From Mercurialis annua (lineage: Eukaryota > Streptophyta > Magnoliopsida > Malpighiales > Euphorbiaceae): a stretch of 64,000 bases of DNA. The translations under genes were made by a program, and so were the position numbers. This document shows, one piece after another, positions 48,623-61,149 of the stretch. Location of the stretch: assembly GCF_937616625.2 (NCBI RefSeq), contig NC_065573.1:21343001-21407000 (forward strand). The letters run 5' to 3'. How positions within the stretch are numbered: position 1 is the stretch's first letter; the number at the start of each line of letters is the position of its first letter. Below the pieces are notes generated by a model. It saw nothing but the letters and a program-made list of their open reading frames with translations. It did not search any database and was not told the origin of the DNA.

Positions 48623-51272
48623 TATGGAAAGCTGGGGGCTTTTTGGAGAGGGGTGGGGGTTAGAGAGAGAAAGTGTAGAGAGAGAAGTGGGTTTGATGTG
48701 GGAAGTATTTGATGGAGGAAGCAGTATAATGACAAGGTATTGAGAAAAAGAGATCTAGATAGAGAAAATCAGCAGGGTAAGGGAGGGGGTAAGTACAAAA
48801 GTACTTTTAAGGTTTTGCGTGATGAAAAATGTTTTCAATCATTTTTTTCAGTGTAATTTTCCCTTTTTTTATCACCTTTCCTTTACAACAAATGTTTATT
48901 TACCCCCTCAATTAATTAGATTAGCCAAATATAATGATTTAAATAGTAATCTGTCTTTTTAATTTATAAAAAATGAATAATTAGTATATAAATTGACTTT
49001 GTAGGAAAATCAGTTTTAAAGTTGATATTTTTGGTCAATTAATTTTATTTTTACAAATTAAAAGGACAAATTGCTAATGAAGGGGGCAGTTAGCTTACAA
49101 GTTGAGGGGATAAATTGCAAAAATACGATTAATAACCACAACCACATATATTAAGACTGATTTGTCCCCACAGTTAATTTATGTGTTCATTCCTCATTGC
49201 TTAAGTTGCGGGAGCAAATTTCCATTTAAGTCTAAAAATAATTTTAGAATAAATTTTTTCAATTTATTTTACCTCCTTAAATGAAGTGTCAGCAAATAAT
49301 TTGAACATTACAGCTGAAATGTTATAAAATTATTAGACAATTAAGAGTTTAAACCGTAAAAAAAATTAAATAATTATTTTGAGAGTGTTTTGTTTTAAAA
49401 TTACGAGTTTAATATTGTTCAGCCTTTTGTGTCAAACTCTGAGGGCTAAAATAATTTTTTGTTGTTTTCTTATTATTTGGTAGTTTTAATTTCTTTGTTG
49501 GATTTTATATGAGTAGCTTGTTAGTAATTTTCTTACTTGCTATTTTTGAAATTGTAAAATTCTAATATTTTATATTTATATATTTTTCTGTGGGTGTGCA
49601 ATTTGTAAGTAAGTGAACATTAATATGCTGAATCTTGAGCAAGAAAGAAAGAAAGGAACTACTACGTATTTTTGTTGTTGTACATGTGGTATATTATGTT
49701 TCTCATTGCCAAACAAATAAAATGAGGTGTTCCCATCCAACGGTCTGTCTAGCACTTTGTTTTTCCAAATCTTTCCATTGATTAGGGCACATGGGATTCA
49801 TCCCTTCCGGTAACTTCTACCTCAAGTATATTATATACTACTAATATACCCATTTCTATACTAATCGGAAATGATAAACAAGAGGCAAAAACAAACAAGA
49901 AATTGTCATATAGGTTAAGAGTTGAGTTACATAACAAAAAAACAATTGTTGCCTACCCTTAAATTATAGTGAAGAATCACATTCACATGAATGCACCCTA
50001 CGTGTATCAACAAATGTCTACAAATACTAAATGAAATTGTTGGTTGTAATAACTGAATTTTTTTTTCTTTCTCCTCCTAACATAAACCTTAAACTTTATT
50101 TCATATCTATAATATATCTAAACTCTAATTTTCGAACAATACAATATTTTCCGCTCATAAATTATATTTTCATCGAAATGGGCATACATAAACATATACT
50201 CGAGAGATAAATTCTTTTAGTCATACTATAAAGCCCTTATATCTGGCGTGCCGATATATGAAATTATCACATGACGTGTGTTTACTATATTTAAAATAGA
50301 TTGGATTTATTCTACATATGTTTATATCACTTTCACATCACTATTTTAATGATTTTTATTATTATTATTATGAAATTATACATAAGGAAAGTTCAAAAAC
50401 AACTAATAAAATTTCCTTTTGTTGGCAAGAAATTGTTAAGAAACAAAAATAGATTTTGGTAAAAGTAGAAAGGGGAATGTGGTCCTTAAGGAGGAGTGAA
50501 TGAAAGGTAAGGTTAAAAAAAGTAAAGGAAATAGAATGGTAATAAAGTCACGTGCAAGAAAGCATGTGTGGCCATTCCTAGAATTAAAAGATAAAATAGA
50601 TGAAGAAGAAGAAGAAGAGGTGGGAAAATAAAAATGCATAGATGCCTTCATTTTCCAATGAGCATGATTATGATTATGATGATGTGATAAGATTTGTCCA
50701 ATTGGACAAGAGATCCCACTTTTCTTTTCTTTATTGCTCATGCTTCGTGTTTATTTCCTCTCCTCATATTATCTTATGTTTCTCTTTTCATTAATCATAT
50801 AATCATTTATTTATATAATTAAATAATTATATAACCCACTATTTTAATGACCGGATCGAACCAATTGGTTTGACTGATTTGATCGCGACTCGAAGGTAAG
50901 TTTAGTTATTACAATCCAAAAATATAGATTTGATAACAAATCAAAACCTATGATCGTATACTTAAGAGTAGACCAGTTCCATATCTATCGATCGAAAATA
51001 TAACCTTGAATCGAAATATAACTCAAGAACCAATGAACTATTGAATCAATTGAAGCATAAAAAATAATCATTTTTCACAAATTTGATTGTATTTTATTTA
51101 TTCTTAACTATAAAAGTTGCATTAAAAGTTTAGTTATGTATTTTTTATGAATGAAATTTATATTAAAGAACCATGAGAAATGATTAAAAAACTCTATAAT
51201 GCAAAAATTTACGCACAACAAACATTATGATCTTAAGGATGATACAAAATGAAGCAAAAATATTATACAACA
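48623..51272. other. B3 gene promoter side and intergenic region
   Basis: 48640-48720 is a GA-rich stretch, probably the 5' UTR of the B3 gene. 48900-49240 holds a diverged relative of the 42235 foldback MITE (shared 'gcttacaagttgagggg'). The rest to 51272 is AT-rich with no supported gene; a low-complexity GAA run at 50600-50617 explains one open frame. Confidence 0.6.
48900..49240. mobile_element. Diverged MITE related to the one at 42235
   Basis: Contains 'gcagttagcttacaagttg', 'aggggataaattgcaaaaa' and 'actgatttg...cacagttaatttatgtg', in the same order as the 42235 element but with poorer pairing of its arms. Confidence 0.55.
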
Positions 51273-51849
51273 TGTTAGATTCCATCTTAAAACCAATTGG
51301 TATCAAGTGGAGGTGCCCAACCAATATTTAAACACATGTCCATTCACACACACAACCAATGTACGATTCCCACTTCAACACTCTCCCTCACGCGTAGCGT
51401 GTCCGGGCCGAGCAACCAATCCCCCCTCACACATATTACATGTGCTATTTTTTTTATCGTTAATGTTAAAAAAATTCAATATAGTATGCCCGGACCGAAT
51501 CTTTCTAACTCTTCCTCAGCCAGACTTGGGCAGAAGGGCCAAATTCAAATTGTGTGAATGGATAAGACTCTGATACCATGTTAGATTCCATCTTAAAACC
51601 AATTTCTGTCAAGTGGAGGTGCCCAACCAATATTTAAACACATGTCCATTCACACACAACCAATGTGGGATTTCTACTTCAACACTCCCTCACGCGTAGC
51701 GTGTCCGAGCCGAGCAACCAATCCCTCCTTACGCATCTTAGGTGGGGCGGGCCAAATTCAAATTGTGTGAATGGACAAGACTCTGATACCATGTTAGATT
51801 CCATCTTAAAACCAATTGGTATCAAATGGAGGTGTCCAACCAATATTTA

Positions 51850-53588
51850 TGAGAAAATTAGGAAAAACACTCCATTCTTTTAAAATAATAGTAAGTTATA
51901 CCTCAATAAGAAAAAAATAGAGAAATACCTCAATTTTTTAGTACTTTTATTTTTTTACTCTAAATTCCTTTTTATTATAAGAATACTTATTTCTGATTAT
52001 TTTTTACTCTAAGTATTTTAATTTTACTCTAACACTTGTGTCTCTTTTTTTTTTCTCAGATTTTCTTTTTTCTCTCTCTCTCTCTCTCTTCTTCTCCATT
52101 TTTTTCTTCTTCTTCATTTATTTTTTTTCTTCTTTATTACGCCGGCGTTGCTCCTTCAATGATCCGTTACTACTCCGCCGTTGCCCCGCCTTCTCTTTGT
52201 CTTCACTCCGCCGTCGATTCGTCGTTCTTCCATATTTTAGCGATTTTTTTCTTAATTCGTTGTGATTATTACGATTTATTTTAACTTTTAAATCTAAAAA
52301 AGTTATTCTTGAAAATCTGCATTAAAAATGATTTTATGATAAAAAAAAAATAATTCTTTGCAGAAAAACGATTTTTTGCAGAAAATAGCGTCTGGTTATC
52401 ATATCGTTATCACTATGACGTTATCATATCATTATCATAACACTGCAGCGAAAAACAATTTTTTATCAAGAAAAGTGCTTGATTATCATTTCGGTATCAT
52501 TAACGTTAGCATTTCTGTATCATTAACGTTATCATATCAATATCATAATATTATACGGTTATGATAATAATATGATAAGGTTATGATAATAGTATGATAA
52601 AGTTATGATATAGTTATGATAAAGTACGTCATGATAATGTTATGATAATATTTTTTGATACTGTTATGATAAAGTATATTGTGATAATGTTCTGATAAGT
52701 TTATGATAAGTTTATGATAAAAAATTACGATATAGTTATATGATAATATTATGATATAGTTATAATAATAGTATGATATAGTTATGATGAAAGATAAATA
52801 ACGTTATGATAACAGCATGATAAATTTGATGATAATAATATGATACTGTTTGATAATAATATGATAAGGTATAATAAAATGTTATGATATAGTTATGATA
52901 AAGTACGTTATGATAATGTTATGATAATATACTATTATGATAAAGTAAGTCATGATAATGTTATGATAATATACTGTTATCATAAAGTACGTCATGATAA
53001 TGTTATGATAATATACTGCTATGATAAAATATGTCATGATAAGGTTATGATAACAGTATGATAATCAAACATTATTTTTCATAGAATTTTTTTTATTTTC
53101 TGCAGTGTTATGATAATGACATGATAACGTAGTGATACTGATATGATAATCAGACACTGTCCTTCCGCAGAAAATCATTTTTTAGAAAATTATTTTTTTT
53201 CAGATGAAAATCGTTTTTTTCTACAGATTTTTAGATCTGAAAACTGAAAAATTGTAAGATTGATATTTTTTAAGTCTGTAAGTTAAAATAAACCATAAAA
53301 ATTACAGAATCGATAATTTAAATCTCAAATAATAGTGGAAAGACGGCGGAGGCGATGGCAGAGGTGACGGCGGAGAAATAATGAAGAAGGAGAGAACAAA
53401 AAATGGAGAAAAAAAGAACCAGAGACAGAGAGAGGCTGTCAGTTATGTAAGAATAAAATTCTGAATATTTTGACAGGGAGAGTACAAAAATAATTAGACA
53501 AAAATTCTGAGATATTTTTAATATATTTTCCACACTGAGTTAGTATTTCTTATTATTTTTTTATTTTAAGTAAACACCAAATAAGTCT
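51850..53588. mobile_element. 1.74-kb foldback/MULE-like element inserted in TRIM LTR3
   Basis: Flanked by the 8-bp duplication aatattta (51842-51849 and 53589-53596); intact LTR1 and LTR2 show the uninterrupted site. The outer 250-300 bp of each side are imperfect inverted copies, for example the left CT-rich/'ctccatttttttcttcttc'/'acgccggcg' block against the right 'cggcggag'/'aatggagaaaaaaagaa' block. No transposase is visible. An 8-9 bp duplication suits hAT or Mutator-type movement. Confidence 0.75.
52380..53150 (+). repeat. Degenerate ATGATA-rich satellite core of the foldback element
   Basis: Dozens of variants of 'gttatgataatgttatgata', with higher-order units such as 'aagtacgtcatgataatgtt' recurring near 52620, 52905, 52945 and 52985. 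On the left flank the motif appears in the opposite sense ('cgttatcatatcattatcat'). Confidence 0.9.
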
Positions 53589-53645
53589 AATATTTAAACA
53601 CATGTTCATTCACACATACAACTAATGTGTGATTCCACTTCAACA

Positions 53646-56312
53646 CAACAAATATCAAGTGAAACTTTAAATAAATATTAAAATCATTTTTATATCACAT
53701 TCCCGATTAAAAACCGGAGATCATAATTCCCTCACTCTTTAAATTAAAGCGGTGAAGAAGAGTTGCAAAGAAAACAAAAATAATGAGTTGGGTTGTCTAC
53801 TTAAAACTTAATTTATTCTATGACTTTGGCATTTAGTTATAAAGAGAAGTGATTTGCATATAGTTAGAGACAAAAGGCACCTCAATTTCCAGGTAGATTC
53901 AGACATCCTTTTTCTTGGTTGCAAAAAGGGTATAATGTTAAATTAAGTACATGTTGATGTTTGTGAGGGACACATTTATATTTTGGAGGTTCTTATTGTT
54001 GGCTTCTGTTTTATATACAGACAATTTATGCCTCTCACCTTATTCATTTCATTATTTCATCAATTATAATATTATATGTATATATCATATAGTTTCCTCT
54101 TTTTTTTGTAATTTAATTGTTTATTTGCACCATCTATTTCATCTGAAATCATGGGGTGATTCGTCAAATCATGGTCTTCAATCAACTATCCAAGTCTCGA
54201 AATTTTTTTTAACATATTAATTAATTTGAAATTAAAATTTGAAGAGTATCTTTCTTATAAAATTTGTGTCTCACCTCCTCTACAATATTACATTCAATTT
54301 ATATGTCCTACTTCTAGTGTAATATAATATTAAAATAGCAATAAAGGTCAATTTCACTCCTCCTTGATACAAAAAGTAAAAAAAAAATTCAAATGTTTTC
54401 CCTCAAAATATGTTTGAGTTGATAGTTTTGAACAAATAAACCTAAAGTTTGACAAAATTTGATTACTTTAACTCTTCATTTGATCACGACGCAACTGATT
54501 TTTCGACTTTAGTTTTTAATTACAGAACCATTCACATATTTCTAATTAAATTGCCAAAGTCAAAAAAATTGGTACCGTTTGGATGATTTTTTTAAAAATC
54601 AATGGATTTTATTAAATTCATGGATTTTTAAATCTTTGGAATATAAAATTCATGGATTTATAAATTTCACTGTTTGAAATAGTGACATTATCGTAATATC
54701 GCCATTAAAAGGTGTAAAAAGGTAACAGCCAAAATCACAATAATGCCACTATTCTAATGACGTGTTATAATCATGGACGGAGATACCCTCCAAAAGATCC
54801 AAATTGATATTAAGAATAATACTCATTTGTACAAATTTTAATACTATAACTCATATACACATACTAAATTAGTTAATATAATTGTTTTAAATTAATTGGT
54901 CATTTATTTAGTAAAAAGATCAATTATATCATTAATATATTTCCATATCTAATTAGATTTAACTATTATTATCATATGAAAAAAAAATTCACGACTGATA
55001 TTTAATGTTATGTTGAACTAGACTTAATTATTTTTATTAATTTAATAAAGTTAAATTTAATTTGTTTTTATTTTTTATGATAGTTTTTAGATGAAAATTA
55101 TAATTTTTTTGCCCCTCCAAGGAAAAATCTTGGCTTCGTCTCTGGTTATAATATGGTTGGTTATGGGTGATGTGGTAGACTGAGTCTATGTAAAAATTTC
55201 TCTTGAAATGTATACAAAATCTATAGATTTATAGAGATATATTTAAAATAATTGAATGTTAGCACAATTCATCATTCACAAAAAATGATGAATTTCAACT
55301 TTTCGACTCTTAAATGGGAATTTCAATGAGAGATTTTGTAGCATGAGGGAATTTAAAAATTTACGGATTATCATGTTATTTTTTTCAAAACGAAACAATA
55401 AATTTAGGTGAAATTCATGATTTGTAGAAAATCTATAGATTTTGTTTCTACAAGATCCCTGCATACAAACAGAATTAAGTAATTTATCTTTCAAAAGAGG
55501 AAGATAAAAATATTGTAGGTACTAGCTAGGGAAAATGTGCTATGTAATCTGTGGAGGGTTTTCTGCATGATGTAATGAATAATTATACAACGCAGCGGTT
55601 GTGTCACGTCATTCGTGCAATAAACTAATGAAGTGTTAGCCATGTGTAAATATTTAATGATAAAAAAATAACAAATAAATAAAGATTTTATATCGCAAAT
55701 GTTTATTTGTTTGTTGTAAAAATGACGTGACACATTCGTTGTGTGGGATAAACACTCGTATATAATTATCTTAATTTCTCGATATAATAATAGAAAGATA
55801 CATACGTGAATAGTATATATTTAAGGAAAGTGGTGAGTTATTTATGATCATAGCGGTGCTTTTATAAATTAAAAATTGCTATATCTGGAGACTTCAATCC
55901 TCAATTCCCAAGCAAAACTCACCTGGTGCATCGCTATCATTTCTGCACTACAATCCACTATTCTCTTTTTAGTATTTAATTATAAACTAAATTCAATCAT
56001 TTCTTCTGCGCAATTTATCTTATTATTAACGTATTTTTTAAATTTTTTATTCAAAACTACTTCCCCCGTCTCATTAAAAAAAGACTATAGTCATTTTACA
56101 TATAAATAAAAAGACATTGTTACTATTATTATATATTAATTATGTTGCGGGATTCAAACAATTATATTAACGAGTTATATATTATGCCAAAAAGAAATAT
56201 ACTAGAATTTTCTAAGAAACATTATAGAGTCACAAGCGGACCACTTAAATACTAAATTTAATTAGATATAACTAACTCCATAATATATCACTCAAACTAG
56301 TCTGAATGTTAG
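53646..56312. other. Intergenic, AT-rich, no supported gene
   Basis: 54575-55470 contains 'ggtaccgtttggatgattt' and repeated 'catggattt'/'atctatagattt' blocks typical of decayed MITEs. No exon-like sequence found. Confidence 0.5.
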
Positions 56313-57832
56313 TGTAGACATCTATTTTCCGGATAGGTAAAAAGTGATAAGGGACTGAAGCGTTAAATGATGATTTTCAGAAAAAATCGTCTGGGTGACG
56401 AGATATCGATTTGTTTGCTGGAATCTAAGTAAGCGTAATCAGTGCGTAGCTACGATCCTTCAGAATTAAAACGTAATTAGCCGTAAATCTATACTATATA
56501 TAAAAGCACGGATGGGGGGGGACATGCAAATTTACTGAATAATCCTTTTTAGTTTACTACTAAATAAAGGTTTTATAGTCATTAACTAATTAGTTATTTA
56601 ATTAATCACTATTGTAATTAAAGTTCTAATTAGAATAGGTAGCTAAATTATCTCCAATTTAATTTTTAGTATATAAAAAATAACTAAATTGTCTCCAAAT
56701 TAGTAGGAATACCTATTTTTTAGTTTGATTGAACTACTAAATTAAAATACTGTATTTGGTCAATATATTATTATTTAAATTTCTATCTTATTATTTTTAA
56801 AGATATTATTAATAAAATTAAGTTAATTATTTAATTATGGTTATTATAAAACCAAAAGAAGAATACATTCAGTATGGAAAAAAATTTAATAACCGAATAT
56901 ATTATATTTACTTTTATAAAAATTCTTAACTAATTTAATATTAATTATAAATTAAAAATTGATATAATTATAATAAATTTATTAATATGTTCATTAAGGA
57001 GTTATGTTACGAGCCACGTGCATAGCACGTAATGCGAAACTAGTAGCTTATAAAAGTCCAAAGAAATTGTAGTTTAAGTTCAGAAATTGGACTAACTACA
57101 ATGTCTAAAAAATTAATAGACCAATGCAATTTTGACAGGCTGAAATTGACCATACCTAAATCTATAGGACCCATATGCTTTTTTTTAAACACTTCTAGAC
57201 TCCAAAACTAACTTTTAACACCTTTTTACTTAGCTAGCAAATCTAAATTCGAATTTTAAATGTAAAATTCTAATGTAAATAATTCAAAGATAATCCCAAT
57301 TTTAAAAGTCTATCATTTAACACTTATTCAACCTTGAATCAAACTCTGTTTAGATAAATAGTAATTTAAAATTAATTTAATCTCGAGAAAACTCTAGGTC
57401 ATCATTTCCCTCTATAAATACCCCTACCGGCCAGCCTAGCCAGAGGTCGAAAAATTCATCTCATATGAAACGCCAGAAACCCTAAAATTTCCTAGCCTAG
57501 GCCGAACCCCCTACACCACGCACACGGACACAAATGCACTTCAATTCTAGCTTAGAAAACAAGTTAAAACACTTTAATCTTTCAAGAACACAGACTGCAC
57601 AGTAGTTGAAACCTGATTTGTATGTTATACAATTGCCATAAAATTGATACGAAGCATGAAATAGTTAAATTAATATTTTGTATGCTATACTCTAGGGTTC
57701 AATTGGTTAAAACGTTTAGGAAGCATGCTAGGGTATTTTTAAGCTTGTTTTCCATAAATACATCCTCCATTAAATTGATATTTTAGGTATTTGATTCGCT
57801 TTTAAACACTCTCAAAATATTCTATATGTAGT
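56313..57832 (+). repeat. LTR-like repeat, copy 1, split by Helitron Y2
   Basis: Starts TGTAGACATCTATTTTCC and shares with copy 2 'aagtgataagggact', 'gggtgacgag', 'cgtaattag', and a promoter-like 'ctctataaatacccc' (about 57411) followed by 'gccagaggtcg' and 'aaaccctaaaa'. About 0.96 kb without the Helitron. The right boundary is set only by the start of copy 2. Confidence 0.65.
56488..57043 (+). mobile_element. Helitron Y2, 556 bp, intact, with empty-site proof
   Basis: Starts TCTATACTATATATAAAAGC; ends ACGTGC-ata-GCACGT, GCGAAACTAG, then host T. The paralogous copy 2 reads 'cgtaaatagcctataaaa' uninterrupted (near 58002), while copy 1 reads 'cgtaaa'-[element]-'tagcttataaaa'. This shows precise insertion between A and T with no duplication. 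Non-coding; close relative of Y1 at 33831-35592 and of the fragment at 63619. Confidence 0.92.
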
Positions 57833-59700
57833 TGTAGACACCTATTTTCCAAACAGATAAAAGTGATAAGGGATTAAAGCGTCCAATGATGATTTTTAAA
57901 AAAATTGGTCCGGGTGACGAGCTTGTGGTCTGGTAATTTGGATTCAAACTGGTCAGATCCGTATACAGTTGCAAACTTGAAACATTAATACGTAATTAGT
58001 CGTAAATAGCCTATAAAAATCCAAATAAATTGTAGTCCAAGTTTAAAAAGTTGGACTAATTGTAATATTTTAAAAGTTTATGGGCCAATTTAAAAGTTTT
58101 ACGGACTAAATTAATCATACCCAAACCCATAAGGTCTCAGAAGCCTTTTTAACACTTTCAGACACCAAAATTTAAAGCACTTTTAGACATATTTATCCCC
58201 TAATTAATATTTAATACGAATTCAATGTTATAATTATCAACTTAAGAGTTTTAACCTCACCCATCTTATCACTTCACACTTCTAATCTCACCACCTCACT
58301 CATTTGCACAGACCTGATACAACTCTAACACTTAGAAACCCAAGATCACTCGCGATCACTATAAATAGACCATTAACACAGCCTAACTAGAGGTCGGACC
58401 GGTAAATAATTTTAGCACACATCAAAAAGCAAAAACCCTAGAAAATATACAACCCTGGCCGAACCATACACACATCACACCAGTCAATCAAACAAGCTAA
58501 ATACACATCAATCACTCAAGATCACAGTGCTGCACATCGATGCAAAGCTGGATTCCACATCCGAATCACCATGAAACAAGCCAAGGACTCAGGACGGTAC
58601 TTCTGAGGAACCAATCATGTCTTTACCACTTTTCATGTCATATTGATTATAGTTGCTGAATAATTGTGTTTAGTATATTTATCTAAAAAAATTGTGTTTA
58701 GTATGCATATTTAGGTGTTGTTAGCTATTTTTCTCATAAACTGCCATAACTGCTCTTGCTAATCACATTTGCCATGTTTTCCATGAAAAAAATGATTAGA
58801 AGTATGTTTAGGACTGTTGTAAAAATATTATAATCTTAATAACCGTATAAATATTTAACACAACAAAAAATGACGCTCATACATTTGATTGAGTTATTCT
58901 TATTTCAAATTAAGGAATTAGTATGACTACATATGCAAGCGCAACAAACTTACGGGTAAATTGGGTGATCGTTCTCTAACCGCCAGTCATCGATTATTTT
59001 ATTATGGTGTTATATACTTGCATCTTGATATTTCTATTATTTTTATATTATAAAGTTAAAAAGAAGTTAAAATGTACAAAAAAACCCAGATATTTCTACA
59101 TGTTTTCTTTTATACTTATATGAATGTATCAACTTGATGTTTGTTTGGTTATATTGAGACAAAAAAGATTTAATGACTCAATTATTTTTGAAATAAAATT
59201 GAGCAATAACTTTTAAACAGGCTGGTGACTACATGTATATAAATGTAGATTTGAGATTGTTGATTTGAGTTCAATGAAAGAAACATAAGAAATTTGCCAA
59301 AAGGCCAGGAACAGTGCACCTTATTCTTTAAATAGATAGGCATCTTATTTTAAGTGATTGCATCACTATCTTATCTACATAAACTACAAAACCAATTATA
59401 ATAGTTTAAGGTTATGATGATTTTCGGCATCTATGCATTCATTATTAAATATTTTACATTTTTATGTTTTTATATAGGTATTTGGTTACTCATCTAATTT
59501 ATGCATTTTAGTTAAATTCAATTAATTTTTGTGTTAATTCAATTGGTCCAATTAATAAAAAAAACTTCAATCCGATTACAGTCAAGAATTTTAAAAAGTC
59601 AATTAATGGAATTAAACCAAATATTTTTCTTGATTTTTAATTATTATATGATACTTTTATTGGTTTAATTGTCATTTTTTTTTATCATAGGAAAAAGTAA
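57833..59700 (+). repeat. LTR-like repeat, copy 2
   Basis: Starts TGTAGACACCTATTTTCC. Promoter-like 'cactataaatagacc' at about 58359, followed by 'actagaggtcggacc' and 'aaaaaccctag'. The right end is uncertain. No ORF, primer site or coding region follows, so these look like solo LTRs. Confidence 0.5.
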
Positions 59701-60300
59701 AACTATAGACACCTATTGTACAAGTACATGCATATGTGATTAGGACTTGAAGCATTAAACGAGCAATGAATTGATTAGTTTGTTTGAAAACCTATGGGCT
59801 AAATTGATAGTTTTGCAGCATAATTTGTGGATGTAGCTGTAATTATTGCAAATAATCCATAAAAAATCTAAAAATTTCACGGATTAAAGTCCGGAAAATC
59901 AAAGTATTCTTCATATCATAGAAGTTTAATGGTCAAGTTGCATAAATACCAAAAAGAATATCATAAAGGACCATATTGAAAAATTAGGCACATTTAGACC
60001 ACTTAGTTTATTTAGGGATGTAATTGGGCATTACTAAATTTGTGAGAGGGAACAAAAGGTGATGGGAATTGTATAAAAATACAAACGACAGAAAAATAAA
60101 CTCTTAAATGATCAAAAATAAAAGGGTAGACAACTTTGGGATTTGAATGGATTTTTGTATGAATATATATAGCAAGTAAGTACGGTTTTTGTTTGTGAAT
60201 TTTATGTTTTGTGCTGCTTTTCTTCTTGGAACTGGGAAGGTTTGCCTCTCATCTAGTAAATTCTCAAATTAATATTTACTTTTGTTCATAAAATTTCAGC
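59701..60300 (+). repeat. Diverged third copy of the LTR-like repeat
   Basis: Begins 'tatagacacctattgtac', then 'ttgaagcattaaac', 'ctgtaattattgcaaataat' and 'ccggaaaatc'-type blocks that track copies 1 and 2 loosely. No coding sequence. Confidence 0.4.
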
Positions 60301-60845
60301 TTACCTCTTCTTTTGCCTATCATATACAACCGATAAAAGACTCTCCACTATCTAATTAATTAAATATAAAAACATTTACTTCCAATTTTTTAAAAATATA
60401 GTGTTTCTGGTCAGAGGATCCGGTTCCAATTTCAAAAGTTGGACTGAGATTTGAAGAGCTAGTAAGGTATAGTATGAAGATTTAGAAAGTTGTAGGCAGA
60501 GGGACGTGCAAAAATCAATCCAAAATTGATAATTTTGATTCTATTTGGTTTGATAATGTGAGTATAACTTAGGATTAAAATTATGGACAAATTTTAGTTA
60601 TTTCATTTAATTTTTTATTGGACTAATACTTAAATTTATATCTTTTATCAAATGTCTTTTTATCGTATTTGAATGCCTTTAATACATTTGCATATTTTAT
60701 TGCTTTGTGAAATTAATAATTATAACTATAAATTAATATATCTCATTAATGTTATTAACATGTCTAGAGCTTGACATTGTCAGTGATATCTCTGAAAATT
60801 TTTCGTATGAAATATTACGATTTTATTTAAAATTTTAATTTTTTC

Positions 60846-61022
60846 ACATAAGGACTTGGCCCAATGGCCAGATCCTTATAAGTGCACTGCGAGGTAGGGG
60901 GTTAGAACTCCGACTTTCGCTCAGGCCGTGGTTGTCTGTTTTAACTTTAAAAAATGCATACTAACTCACGCTAATCCCCGCTAACAACTAATCTTAAAAT
61001 AGGCGTATCTCTGATAAAAAAA
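60846..61022 (+). mobile_element. tRNA-derived SINE
   Basis: Head with an A-box-like 'ttggcccaatggcc' and a B-box 'gggttagaactcc' about 40 bp later, then a short tRNA-unrelated body and an A-rich end (ctgataaaaaaa). The spacing fits an internal RNA polymerase III promoter. Confidence 0.65.
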
Positions 61023-61149
61023 ACTATCTTTTAACAAAATAATTTTTTTTATGATACTATAATAATTAAATTATATAATAAAGATAACAACAGTCTAGAA
61101 TATACTTAAAATTTTAATTTTTTTAAAAAATTATATTTTATTTTACCAA

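Larger units (their letters stand above)
51273..53645 (-). mobile_element. TRIM retrotransposon with three LTRs, interrupted by another element
   Basis: LTRs are 51273-51380, 51579-51684, and 51792-51849 continuing at 53597-53645. Each starts TGTTAGATTCC and ends CTTCAACA. Before LTR2 and LTR3 stands 'ctctgataccatg', the reverse complement of a tRNA-Met primer site, so the element reads on minus. The whole array is bounded by the 5-bp duplication caaca (51268-51272 and 53646-53650). Internal segments of about 198 and 107 bp share 'tcacgcgtagcgtgtccg' and have no coding capacity. Confidence 0.88.

Noticed and set aside
48002..48712. Plus-strand frames overlapping the B3 gene
   Set aside because: Antisense shadows of a well-supported B3 coding exon.
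52036..52284. Protein-coding frames at 52036-52284, 61724-62104 and 62067-62342
   Set aside because: Composition is driven by CT/CGG repeats; overlapping frames exist in several phases and none resembles a known protein.
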